Assembly: GCA_964447175.1 (NCBI GenBank)
Contig: CAYURP010000062.1
Location: forward strand, 1 to 10,814
Reading direction: 5' to 3'
Source: CAYURP01 sp964447175
GTDB lineage: Bacteria > Zixibacteria > MSB-5A5 > SM23-73-2
Length of the DNA stretch: 10,814 nucleotides
Shown here: piece after piece, positions 1 through 7,260 of the stretch
Layout: the number at the start of each line of letters is the position of its first letter
How positions within the stretch are numbered: the first letter of the stretch is position 1
Made by a program: the position numbers and the translations under genes
Notes under the pieces: model-generated
The model's database searches: none
The model's input: only the letters and a program-made list of their open reading frames with translations
Told to the model about the DNA's origin: nothing

Positions 1-1
1 T

Positions 2-1306
2 ATTCTTGTTACCGGTGCTGGTAATGAGAACGTGGCAGTTGAAGCTATGAAAAGAGGAGCTTATGACTATATTATCAAAGCCACCGACCTATCCCACTTC
101 CAGATACTCCCGTTGGTAATTGGGCGAAGCATCCAGATATACGAAAGCAACAAGGAAAGAGAAAGGCTGCAAAAACAGCTTTCCCAGACCGAGAAACTCA
201 GAGCTTTAGGTGAGATGGCACACGGAGTGGCGCACGATTTCAACAACGTCCTGGCTTGCATCTTGGGAAGAGCACAGCTTCTGCAGATTAAAACCAAGGA
301 TGAAACCCTGCTCAAAAGCTTAAGGGAGATTGAAAACGCAGCCCTAAACGGTGCTGACACGGTCAAAAGAATCCAGGAGTTCACCCGGATCAGGACCGAT
401 CAAAACTTCGACTTCGTGGACTTAGACAAGATCGTGGATGAGGCTATAGAGATCACCAAGCCCCAGTGGAAAGACCAGGCTCAGGCAAAAGGATTAACCA
501 TTGAAATCAAAAGAGAAAAAGATCGCAGAAAAATCCCCCCATTTCCTGGAGATTTCAGCGCATTAAGAGAGGCTCTGACCAATATCCTCCAGAATGCCAT
601 AGATGCAATGCCTGAAGGTGGCAAAATCGTCATAAAAACAAAAACCGACAGGGAGAACGTCTCCCTTGCCATTACAGATACCGGAACAAGCATACCAGAT
701 GAAATAAAGGAGAATATTTTCCAGCCCTACTTCACCACCAAGGGGGTGAAAAGGGCAGGCTTGGGATTAAGCGTTGCCTACGGAATTCTAAAAAGACACA
801 AAGGCGAAATAAATTTTACAAGTGAAGAAGAAAAGGGCACCACCTTTACCCTGACCATTCCGGTTCAATGTTCTCTTAAAAAAGAATGTGATGAAGTTAC
901 TGATATTTCAGAAGCCAGTCCAGCAAATATTCTGGTGATAGAGGATGATGAAGCTGTCAGAGAGATAATTGTGGAGATCTTAAAATCAGCAAATCATAAT
1001 GTTATGGAGGCTAACGGGGGAATAGAGGGCATTGAGTCCTTTAAAAAGAATAAATTCGATTTAGTCATAACCGATTTAGGAATGCCCCGGATGTCAGGCT
1101 GGGAAGTAGCCAAAAAGGTCAAGGAACTTGATCCTGAAGCTGTGGTGATGATGATAACCGGCTGGGGAACCCAGTTCGACGAGAAGAAAATCAAAGAGAA
1201 CAAAGTCGACCACATCGTAGCCAAGCCCATAAAGATGAATCACCTTCTGGAGCTGGTATCAAACATAATGAACACCAAAACCCAAAAAATTACTGTTAAC
1301 CATTGA
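2..1306 (+). CDS. Hybrid sensor histidine kinase (receiver - kinase - receiver), 5' end missing
   Basis: The frame is open from the left edge. The first codons read ILVTGAGNEN and run into AVEAMKRGAYDYI, which is the last third of a receiver domain, so the GTG at 32 is internal and the true start lies outside the window. Residues below are counted from that GTG. A charged linker helix (about 37-57) leads to the phosphoacceptor helix with GVAHDFNN, where H68 is the likely phosphorylated His. The ATPase domain shows the N box (N188), the G1 box DTGTSIP (216-222) and the G2 box GLGLSV (243-248). In the G1 box the usual second Gly is Ser. A second, complete receiver follows (about 298-412) with acidic pair D305/D306, phosphorylatable D348, T376 and K398. 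There is no membrane segment in the visible part, so it is probably a cytoplasmic phosphorelay protein. Signal and output partner are unknown. No DNA-binding domain is fused to it. Confidence 0.93.
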   Translation: MLVTGAGNENVAVEAMKRGAYDYIIKATDLSHFQILPLVIGRSIQIYESNKERERLQKQLSQTEKLRALGEMAHGVAHDFNNVLACILGRAQLLQIKTKDETLLKSLREIENAALNGADTVKRIQEFTRIRTDQNFDFVDLDKIVDEAIEITKPQWKDQAQAKGLTIEIKREKDRRKIPPFPGDFSALREALTNILQNAIDAMPEGGKIVIKTKTDRENVSLAITDTGTSIPDEIKENIFQPYFTTKGVKRAGLGLSVAYGILKRHKGEINFTSEEEKGTTFTLTIPVQCSLKKECDEVTDISEASPANILVIEDDEAVREIIVEILKSANHNVMEANGGIEGIESFKKNKFDLVITDLGMPRMSGWEVAKKVKELDPEAVVMMITGWGTQFDEKKIKENKVDHIVAKPIKMNHLLELVSNIMNTKTQKITVNH

Positions 1307-1315
1307 ACCTTTAAA

Positions 1316-1375
1316 CCCTTAAACCATTAAACTTTCTTCAACCCTTAAACCATTAAAGCCTTTCTTCCCTTAAAC
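1316..1375. repeat. Short direct repeats of CCCTTAAACCATTAAA
   Basis: The 16-mer CCCTTAAACCATTAAA occurs exactly at 1316-1331 and 1342-1357, and its first nine bases recur at 1367-1375. A similar CCTTTAAA lies just upstream, right after the kinase stop codon. Spacing of the two full copies is 26 bases. The block is too short and irregular for a CRISPR. It could be a simple-sequence expansion behind the kinase gene or a protein-binding array; nothing in the sequence decides this. Confidence 0.7.
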
Positions 1376-1431
1376 TCTCCCCACATTGATAATATTTCCA
1401 GAAACATTTAATGTACTTTTTCAGTAAGTTA

Positions 1432-1564
1432 AACCAGTATTCTTCTCTGCTGGTTAAAAAACCGTTAAAGAGATTGCTTCGTCGTCTCCCGCCAAAGGCG
1501 GGCAACCCCCCGCAAAGACAGCACTTAGATTATATGAGGGTAGACCAGTGGTCTCCGCCACTGG
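1432..1564. repeat. Composite hairpin repeat, copy 1
   Basis: The order is: AACCAG (1432-1437) facing CTGGTT (1450-1455); a block ending GTTAAAGAGATTGC (to 1477) that recurs at 2097; a perfect CCCGCC-AAA-GGCGGG hairpin (1488-1502); GCAAAGAC (1512-1519); and AGGGTAG (1537-1543) leading into the hairpin CCAGTGGT (1545-1552), loop CTCC, GCCACTGG (1557-1564). The block order matches copy 2 at 2042-2215, but the central hairpin is different and the block containing GTCAAGC is absent. Together with the direct repeats at 1316-1375 and the promoter at 1585, this accounts for most of the 353-base gene-free stretch 1307-1659. It may be a REP-like or MITE-like element, or act as a transcript-end structure behind the kinase gene. 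An open frame at 1411-1605 lies across this structure and is not credible as a gene. Confidence 0.75.
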
Positions 1565-1584
1565 GAAAACTTCTTAAAAAATTA

Positions 1585-1613
1585 TTGACTTTAATAATAA
1601 TATGAGGTAAAAT
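1585..1613 (+). promoter_or_regulatory. Sigma70-type promoter for the YdhR-family gene
   Basis: TTGACT (1585-1590) matches the -35 consensus at five of six positions. It is followed by a 17-base spacer and TAAAAT (1608-1613), five of six for the -10 box. The surroundings are AT-rich. Transcription would start near 1620, about 40 bases before the ATG at 1660, a normal leader length. The promoter sits directly after composite repeat copy 1. Confidence 0.6.
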
Positions 1614-1659
1614 AAAATCAGAAGATAAGGAAGAATTAACATAGAAAGGAGGAACTAAG

Positions 1660-1971
1660 ATGTCCAAAAAGATTCTGCAGCTTAATTTCAAGTTCAACGT
1701 TTCCAAGTCCGAGTACGAGCAGGCCGTATCACCCCTTGCTGACGAATTTGCAGCTGTTGACGGTCTCGTCTGGAAAATCTGGCTGATGAACGAAAAGGAA
1801 AGCGAGGCCGGGGGGATCTACCTGTTCGACGATGGGTTGTCAGTAAAGGCTTATCTCGAAGGGCCACTCGCAGCTCAGGTGAAAAGTCACCCGGCACTCA
1901 GCAATATGAACGCAAAGGTGTTCGACGTGATGGATAACGTTACTGCAATCACCCGCGGTCCCGTAGAGTAG
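1660..1971 (+). CDS. YdhR-family putative monooxygenase (ABM-like fold)
   Basis: This 103-residue protein has the length and pattern of the E. coli YdhR family (putative mono-oxygenase, Pfam YdhR). It has an N-terminal strand with LQLNFKFN (6-13), then GLVWKIW (35-41), EAGGIYLFDD (49-58), an amphipathic helix around AYLEGPL, and AKVFDV (85-90) near the end. YdhR proteins are small dimeric ferredoxin-like-fold proteins resembling antibiotic-biosynthesis monooxygenases. Their physiological substrate is not established, so the enzymatic role is inferred from fold. No signal peptide is present, so it should be cytosolic. The start is well supported: AAAGGAGG (1645-1652) lies 7 bases before the ATG. 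Its own promoter and terminator make it a one-gene unit. Codons are visibly GC-richer than in the restriction gene downstream, which could reflect different ancestry. Confidence 0.88.
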   Translation: MSKKILQLNFKFNVSKSEYEQAVSPLADEFAAVDGLVWKIWLMNEKESEAGGIYLFDDGLSVKAYLEGPLAAQVKSHPALSNMNAKVFDVMDNVTAITRGPVE

Positions 1972-1990
1972 GGTTCAGGAATTTAAAGAT

Positions 1991-2030
1991 GAGAATTCAG
2001 AGAAGTCCAGACTCTGAATTCTCTTTATTT
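1991..2030 (+). terminator. Intrinsic terminator of the YdhR-family gene
   Basis: GAGAATTCAGAG (1991-2002) and CTCTGAATTCTC (2012-2023) form a perfect 12-bp stem around a 9-base loop, followed by TTTATTT (2024-2030). It starts 20 bases after the stop codon. The stem is less GC-rich than a classic rho-independent terminator, but it is long, mismatch-free and has the T-rich tail in the right place. Confidence 0.8.
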
Positions 2031-2041
2031 ATGAGCATATA

Positions 2042-2215
2042 AGTGGGTAACCCAAAGGCATCCTGCCACTGGTTAAAAAAACTGTTAAAGAGATTGCCAC
2101 GCCCTTCGGGCTCGCAAAGACGTAACACAGAACTGGAGTGTCAAGCCCCGCCTACTTCGGGATCTGCGACTTCAGCTTGACTTCTTAGGGTAGCCCAGTG
2201 GCTTCTGCCACTGGG
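2042..2215. repeat. Composite hairpin repeat, copy 2 (longest)
   Basis: Blocks in order: AGTGG (2042-2046) facing CCACT (2066-2070); CTGGTTAAAAAAACTG then GTTAAAGAGATTGC (to 2097), shared with copy 1; a small GCCC-TTC-GGGC hairpin (2101-2111); GCAAAGAC (2114-2121), shared with copy 1; CACAGAACTGGAGTG then TCAAGC (2126-2146), shared with copy 3; arms GTCAAGC (2140-2146) and GCTTGAC (2175-2181); CTTCTTAGGGTAG; and the perfect hairpin CCCAGTGGC (2194-2202), loop TTCT, GCCACTGGG (2207-2215). Relative to copy 3, 24 bases (2147-2170) are added inside the loop of the GTCAAGC stem, and these contain their own CCCG/CGGG pairing. It fills most of the space between the YdhR terminator and the aldo/keto reductase. 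Confidence 0.82.
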
Positions 2216-2240
2216 TAACAGAAGATTTAAACAAACTATT

Positions 2241-3071
2241 ATGAAAAAGATAAGCATTGACACAACTATAAAACTCAACAACGGCATCCAAATGCCCCTT
2301 TTCGGATTGGGCACATACCAGGCACAGCCGGGTAAAGAGACTAAACAAGCCGTTCTTTATGCTCTGGAGATCGGCTACAGGCTCATCGACACTGCCGCAA
2401 TGTATATGAACGAAGAAGACGTGGGCGAAGCTGTCCGGGAATCAGGCGTCCCCAGAGAGGAAATCTTTGTCAGCACCAAATTGTGGAACGCAGACCACGG
2501 CTATGATAAAGCATTAGCCGCCTTTGATCAGAGCCTTGAAAAACTCGGATTTTCATACATCGATCTCTATTTGATACATTTTCCAGTAGAGCGCTTGCGA
2601 AACCAGTCCTGGAAAGCGCTGGAAAAAATTCTGGACGAGGGAAAATGCCGGGCAATTGGAGTAAGCAACTATATGATCTGGCATTTAGAGGAGCTTTTGA
2701 AAAACTCGTCCATTGTTCCTGCAGTAAACCAGGTCGAATTCAGCCCCTATTTATATTTAAAAGACCTTCAGGAGTTCTGCAAATCACATAAGATCGTATT
2801 AGAATCCTACAGCCCCTTAACTAAAGGATACAAGTTAAAAGACCCCAAGCTCAAAAACATTGCCTCAGGATATTCCAGAACCCCCGCACAGATACTCATT
2901 CGCTGGGCATTACAAAAAGGGGTAGTAGTAATACCCAAGTCATCGAAAAAAGAGAGAATTAAAGAAAACGCTGAAGTATTCGATTTCGAGATCACACCAG
3001 AGGATATGAACCTTCTCGATTCTTTTAACCAGAACCTCCGCACCTCCTGGGACCCCTCCACAGTCCCATAA
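2241..3071 (+). CDS. Aldo/keto reductase (AKR5-like, NADPH-dependent)
   Basis: This 276-residue protein covers a whole single-domain (alpha/beta)8 aldo/keto reductase of the 2,5-diketogluconate/glyoxal reductase type. Such enzymes reduce aldehydes or ketones with NADPH in the cytosol. The catalytic tetrad is visible: D50 in YRLIDTA, Y55 in AAMYMNE, K80 in STKLW and H113 in YLIHFP. The second signature is GKCRAIGVSNY (134-144), and the cofactor loop VVIPKSSKKERIKEN (229-243) supplies K233, S234 and R239 for the NADPH 2'-phosphate. The C-terminus DPSTVP is short, so substrate range cannot be read from it. The ATG at 2241 gives the normal N-terminus (LNNGIQMPLFGLGTY), but no Shine-Dalgarno is seen upstream, only AT-rich sequence after the repeat. 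It appears monocistronic. Confidence 0.94.
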   Translation: MKKISIDTTIKLNNGIQMPLFGLGTYQAQPGKETKQAVLYALEIGYRLIDTAAMYMNEEDVGEAVRESGVPREEIFVSTKLWNADHGYDKALAAFDQSLEKLGFSYIDLYLIHFPVERLRNQSWKALEKILDEGKCRAIGVSNYMIWHLEELLKNSSIVPAVNQVEFSPYLYLKDLQEFCKSHKIVLESYSPLTKGYKLKDPKLKNIASGYSRTPAQILIRWALQKGVVVIPKSSKKERIKENAEVFDFEITPEDMNLLDSFNQNLRTSWDPSTVP

Positions 3072-3087
3072 ATCATTAAACTTAAAT

Positions 3088-3116
3088 CCAACATACAATT
3101 TACAACTTTTTATAAT
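3088..3116 (+). promoter_or_regulatory. Possible promoter upstream of the restriction-modification gene
   Basis: A perfect TATAAT lies at 3111-3116. A poor -35 match (CCAACA, 3088-3093, three of six) lies 17 bases upstream. A separate TTGACT at 3152-3157 has no convincing -10 at normal spacing. If the TATAAT is used, the leader would be about 140 bases. This is a weak call based on the -10 box alone. Confidence 0.25.
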
Positions 3117-3261
3117 AGCCTCTTTCCATCAGCGATCTTGCAAAAAAGCCCTTGACTTTTATAAGTAGAGATAACAAGTTAGATGTAAGAAAGTGTATGA
3201 AGACAGATGGGGATATTTTAGGGGTCGAGAAGAACACAGATAAACAAACAGTTAACAATGG

Positions 3262-6099
3262 GTGTTCATACTAAAGAAAATGAAACTGACCAAGAAAAAA
3301 GCTAAGGATAATCTATCTAAACTGATAAAGAAGTTTGAGAGAGAGTTGGATACAGGTCGAGTCTACGACTACAACGAGGAAGCGACCAAAATCTCATTTA
3401 TACAACCACTACTGCAGGATGTATTAGGGTGGAATGTGCGGGATAACGACGAAGTGAGCCCGGAAGAAAGAATCTCACGTGGTAGAGTTGATTACGGATT
3501 GAAAATGAAAGGTGTGACCAAGGTTTTTGTTGAAGCAAAACCAGTGAAGGCTGATCTTAACAAACACATCCAACAGGCAGTCAGATATGGTTATAATAAG
3601 AAAAGTGTTCCTTTTGTTATGTTAACTGATTTTGAAGGGATTAAACTTTTTGATGTTACTGTTAAACCAGATTCAAAGAATATTCTCAAAGGATTAAAAA
3701 TTGATTTACAGTGGAACAATTATGTACAAGAATTTGATAAGCTCTGGTTACTTTCCAAAGATTCAGTTATTAAAGGAGAGCTTGATGAATTACTTTTAGT
3801 CAAGCCAAAACATAGAATTCCAGTTGACAAAGCTATTCTTGAAGATCTCAAAAGGTGGCGTGTAAATTTAGCAAAAGACATCTTCAAAAATAACGAGTCC
3901 CTTTTTCATTCAGGTGATCCAGAGAGAGATTCAAATTATCTTAAAGAGATAAATCAGAAAATTCTTGATCGAATTATATTTATGCGTTCGTGTGAAGATC
4001 GGGGGCTTGTACAAAGGCGTTCTCTAAAAGAATTATTTGAAGAGAGAACAGAGATTGTAGGAACCAGTACTATGGTTTTTCTTAGAGATGAATTCAAATA
4101 TTACAATGAAATTTTCAATAGTGATCTGTTTAGACCTCAAGAATGGGAGAATGATTTAGCCATTGATTTCAAGATAATGCGAGACATTATATTAGATACC
4201 TACAATCCCTATCAGTTTGATGTTATTCCTTTAGAGGTTTTAGGTAACATATATGAACAATATCTGGGTTATACTATAAGATTAACTGACCACCAAGTCA
4301 AATATGAATTGAAGCCTGAAGTGCGAAAAGCAGGTGGCGTTTATTATACGCCAGAATATATTGTTGATTACATCGTTAAGAATACAGTTGGTAAATCGTT
4401 GCAGGAATTATCACCCAGGAAAATTAAGAAGTTAAGGATATTAGATCCTGCCTGTGGATCAGGCAGTTTTCTGATAAGAGCCTATGATGATATGTTAAAT
4501 TATTATAGAAATCAAAAGAAGAAAAAATCCAAATTAAAAGTGGGACAAAGAAAATTAAAACTTGAGTATGTCGAAGCAACTCCGCGCCTGACAATTCACG
4601 AGAAGAGTAAGATATTGCGTGAACATATCTTTGGAGTTGATTTGGACAAACAAGCAGTAGAAGTAACTAAACTTTCATTGATGTTAAAGATGCTTGAGGG
4701 TGAATATGGATCAGTTCTCGGCCGTGCCGTCCTCCCAATGTTAGATAGAAACATACGCTGTGGCAATTCGCTAATTTCTGGTGATATACTTGAATTAAAG
4801 GAATATTTCGGTGAGGAATGGTATAAAGTAGAACCATTCAACTGGATGGAAGAATTTAGAGAAATAATGGTTCAAGAAGGTGGTTTTGATGCAGTGATTG
4901 GGAATCCACCCTATGTTAGTATTAAAGGAATCAAGTGGGATGCTAGGCGTTACTATGAAAAAGTCTATTGTGTTAAAGGGAGATTCGATTTGTATATGCT
5001 TTTCATGTTAAGAGCAATCAATAGCCTTAAACAGCATGGCTACTGGTCATTTATAATTCCCAACAAATTTGCTACAAACTTACAATTTGGCGACTTTAGG
5101 AGGCTAATTGCAACATGCTGCATAATAAACAGTTTGGTAACATATGAAGGATATCAATTTAAAGGTGCAGGCGTTAACAACATGGTTATCTCTTGTAATA
5201 AGGACATCCCCAGAGCCACCGATTTTATCTACTTTAAGAAATGGGAAAACCATAGACTGATTCATATCGGGAAGCAAAGACAATCCATGATTTTATCCTT
5301 ACCAGCAAATAATTATGTATACCTTCAAGATAGTAGCAAACAAGTTTTATTTAACAAAATTCGAAACACTGGAAAACGGTATGACTTTTTCTTTGATGTT
5401 AAAGATGGCATTGTAGCTGGTAGTATCAAACGCGTGTTATTTTCTAGTAAAAGGATTGATTCTGATTCTTACAAGCTATATTTTGGCAAGGGGGTTGGTC
5501 GATATTCACTTCAATGGACTGGAATTTGGGTGAACTATAAGCCAAAGGAAATGATGAAATTGGAAACGAAAATAAAAGGCTCAAAAAGACCCGGCCTCTG
5601 GATGCGCGACCGAAGAATTTTTGAGGATACAAAGATTTTAACTCGAAAAGTAGGAATACGCATTATTGCCACGCTTGACGATGAAGGTGTCTACTATGAG
5701 CAAACCCTACATGGATCAATCCCGCATAAATTTGGTGAGCCTTATAACATCCGATATTTCCTTGGTATATTGAACTCAACCTTGATGAAGTTTTATTATC
5801 AAACATTTGTGCAACAGAAAGGTAAACTATTCCCCCAAGTACGCATCGGAATTTTAAAAGCGCTTCCCATTCCTACCATTACCTTTTCGGTTGACCATGA
5901 GAAGAAACTTCACGATGAGCTTGTGGCACTGGTGACTGTGATGCTTGAATTGAATAAAAAAATACAGATCGCAAAGGGTAGCAAAAAAGATCAACTACAA
6001 CGCCAGATTAAAAAAACAGACAGAGAAATTGATGAGATCGTTTATAAACTTTATGGAGTTACTAATGAGGAAAGGAAAATAATTGAAGCAACGAGCTAA
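3262..6099 (+). CDS. Single-chain type IIG-like restriction-modification enzyme (Eco57I class)
   Basis: One 945-residue chain appears to hold nuclease, N6-adenine methylase and target recognition. The N-terminal part resembles an HsdR-N-type PD-(D/E)XK nuclease: VDYGL with D77, then VFVEAK with E91 and K93, then QAVRY (105-109), the QxxxY motif. A helical linker spans about 180-340. The methylase has GGVYYTPEYIVDYIV (motif X, from 358), LDPACGSGSFL (motif I, 394-404), GVDLDKQAV (motif II, 458-466), IGNPPY with catalytic NPPY at 548-551 (motif IV), and FIIPNKFATN (598-607). About 620-880 should be the recognition domain, with KALPIP near its end; a helical tail follows. All key residues are present, so it is probably active, cutting DNA lacking its own adenine methylation. 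The start is uncertain: GTG 3262 is the first after an in-frame stop, and ATG 3280 is a plausible alternative. Neither has a good ribosome binding site. The gene is AT-richer than its flanks, suggesting transfer. Confidence 0.92.
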   Translation: MFILKKMKLTKKKAKDNLSKLIKKFERELDTGRVYDYNEEATKISFIQPLLQDVLGWNVRDNDEVSPEERISRGRVDYGLKMKGVTKVFVEAKPVKADLNKHIQQAVRYGYNKKSVPFVMLTDFEGIKLFDVTVKPDSKNILKGLKIDLQWNNYVQEFDKLWLLSKDSVIKGELDELLLVKPKHRIPVDKAILEDLKRWRVNLAKDIFKNNESLFHSGDPERDSNYLKEINQKILDRIIFMRSCEDRGLVQRRSLKELFEERTEIVGTSTMVFLRDEFKYYNEIFNSDLFRPQEWENDLAIDFKIMRDIILDTYNPYQFDVIPLEVLGNIYEQYLGYTIRLTDHQVKYELKPEVRKAGGVYYTPEYIVDYIVKNTVGKSLQELSPRKIKKLRILDPACGSGSFLIRAYDDMLNYYRNQKKKKSKLKVGQRKLKLEYVEATPRLTIHEKSKILREHIFGVDLDKQAVEVTKLSLMLKMLEGEYGSVLGRAVLPMLDRNIRCGNSLISGDILELKEYFGEEWYKVEPFNWMEEFREIMVQEGGFDAVIGNPPYVSIKGIKWDARRYYEKVYCVKGRFDLYMLFMLRAINSLKQHGYWSFIIPNKFATNLQFGDFRRLIATCCIINSLVTYEGYQFKGAGVNNMVISCNKDIPRATDFIYFKKWENHRLIHIGKQRQSMILSLPANNYVYLQDSSKQVLFNKIRNTGKRYDFFFDVKDGIVAGSIKRVLFSSKRIDSDSYKLYFGKGVGRYSLQWTGIWVNYKPKEMMKLETKIKGSKRPGLWMRDRRIFEDTKILTRKVGIRIIATLDDEGVYYEQTLHGSIPHKFGEPYNIRYFLGILNSTLMKFYYQTFVQQKGKLFPQVRIGILKALPIPTITFSVDHEKKLHDELVALVTVMLELNKKIQIAKGSKKDQLQRQIKKTDREIDEIVYKLYGVTNEERKIIEATS

Positions 6100-6118
6100 G
6101 GATAGACATAGTTATATG

Positions 6119-6252
6119 AACGGCATTCTTACCATTACGCACTCTTTCGGCACGGCACAGGCTATAACACAGCATAAAGGGTTCGCCCTGCGGGCTCACC
6201 CAAATACCTTCGCACTTCGTAACATGCGAGCCGTTAGCTCTGATTGCTAACG
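6119..6252. other. GC-richer hairpin spacer between restriction and DUF5677-like genes
   Basis: The spacer contains several inverted repeats. AACGGC (6119-6124) pairs with GCCGTT (6230-6235) and brackets the region. Inside are GGGT..GCCC (6179-6188) facing GGGC..ACCC (6192-6201) with a 2x2 mismatch, and TCGCA facing TGCGA near 6210-6229. At the right end CGTTAGC (6232-6238), loop TCTGATT, GCTAACG (6246-6252) is a perfect 7-bp hairpin that competes with the outer pairing. There is no T-run, so it is not a standard terminator. It could be a structured leader for the next gene, a mobile-element remnant or a degenerate recombination site. Confidence 0.5.
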
Positions 6253-6283
6253 TAGAATCATTAACCATCTAAGAAATTATCTT

Positions 6284-7111
6284 ATGGATAATATTAATCT
6301 AAAAGCTCAAAAGGATATACCAGAGCTAAGTAGATGGGTGGCCGAATTACTTTCTTTAGTTCAAGAGATAATTCAAGAACCTGTTACCCTGAGCGAGGAA
6401 GATCACTTTGGTTTTATGGGACGCCTCTTTTTGCACAGACAGGTTGAACATATAAAGTCAATTCTCATACTTACTGATAAGAACCAAGGACGTGATGCTG
6501 AGCTTATTGCTCGGAGTATGATCGAAGGTTTAGGTCAACTTAAGTGGGCTGCTAATGACCCCCAACTTCGGGCATTGCGCTGGCGCACTTTTCCCTGGAT
6601 TTTTGAATGGAAAACAATGAAGAAAAAAAATGAATCCGGTGAATCTGTGGGTAAAAAATATCGTGCAAAAATTAATGATGAGCTTGCCAAATATGGCGAG
6701 CAGTTTCTTACGAGAAAGGCGAGACATTGTCAACATAAGAGAAAACCTCTACCATCTGATCCCTATTGTGATAATTGGACTGGTCATAATACTAAGGATA
6801 TTTCAGATTCAGTTCAAGGGCAGCTTCTCCATAAAGAACTCTATAAACCTTTTTCTGCCTGGCATCATTGGAGCCCTGAAGCTTTCGGTGAGGCTATTGA
6901 TAGAGATCAAAATAGTGTCAAATTCCTTACTCCATCACCTTCATCATCAGCCACTGCCCTCCGAACTGGGTTTCAATGCCTACTGGAGACTGTTGAATTA
7001 GTTGACATACACTTTAAGCTGGGATTTAATTCGAGAATTACTAAGGTCAAGGAGGAATATATTAAGCGGTATAAAACACATAATAACAATGTAAGGAATA
7101 AAAGGAAATAA
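6284..7111 (+). CDS. DUF5677-like protein of unknown function
   Basis: This 275-residue soluble protein has no signal peptide or membrane segment and is mostly predicted helical. Residues 41-110 have the feel of the DUF5677 family: a helix with HRQVEHI (51-57), then GRDAELIARSMIEGLGQL (69-86), then WAANDP and an aromatic-rich stretch (RWRTFPWIFEW, 99-109). A second conserved-looking part is LHKELYKPFSAWHHWSPEAFG (182-202) with paired histidines H194/H195. DUF5677 has no established biochemical activity, so none is assigned. The last 25 residues are Lys/Asn/His-rich and look like a disordered tail. The ATG at 6284 is the only likely start, but the Shine-Dalgarno is weak (TAAGAAA). The gene follows the restriction-modification gene in the same AT-rich style, which suggests shared acquisition. 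A functional link is unproven. The family call comes from remembered patterns, not a search. Confidence 0.6.
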   Translation: MDNINLKAQKDIPELSRWVAELLSLVQEIIQEPVTLSEEDHFGFMGRLFLHRQVEHIKSILILTDKNQGRDAELIARSMIEGLGQLKWAANDPQLRALRWRTFPWIFEWKTMKKKNESGESVGKKYRAKINDELAKYGEQFLTRKARHCQHKRKPLPSDPYCDNWTGHNTKDISDSVQGQLLHKELYKPFSAWHHWSPEAFGEAIDRDQNSVKFLTPSPSSSATALRTGFQCLLETVELVDIHFKLGFNSRITKVKEEYIKRYKTHNNNVRNKRK

Positions 7112-7260
7112 CACCCTATTTTTGGCTACCCTCACTTGCCGAAATTTGAAATTCTAAATTATGAAGTGGTTGTTTGACAGTTTAGGCCGATAGATTGCGT
7201 CCGAGGTAAGCAGTAGCTACTTTTGAAACTTTAATAATCAATATCCGTAAAAATTATTGA

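Noticed and set aside
1316..1375. CRISPR array
   Set aside because: The repeats are 16 bases with about 10-base gaps, too short, with only two full units and no cas genes.
1411..1605. 64-codon plus-strand open frame
   Set aside because: It runs across composite repeat copy 1 and into the promoter of the next gene, has no ribosome binding site and no protein-like composition.
3197..3274. 25-codon frame upstream of the restriction gene as a controller protein
   Set aside because: It is far shorter than a C-protein, has no helix-turn-helix pattern and no ribosome binding site.
6119..6252. Integron attC recombination site
   Set aside because: GCCGTTAGCT at the right end and AACGGC at the left resemble attC arms, but the right core does not fit GTTRRRY, the left side lacks a matching RYYYAAC, and there is no second site after the next gene and no integrase.
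6630..7001. 123-codon plus-strand frame inside the DUF5677-like gene
   Set aside because: It is a shifted frame within a longer gene with coherent helical sequence, and has no separate start signal.
7174..7196. TTGACA at 7174 as a promoter for the GNAT fragment
   Set aside because: No -10 box lies at 15-19 bases; the only partial match, TAGATT, is 11 bases away.
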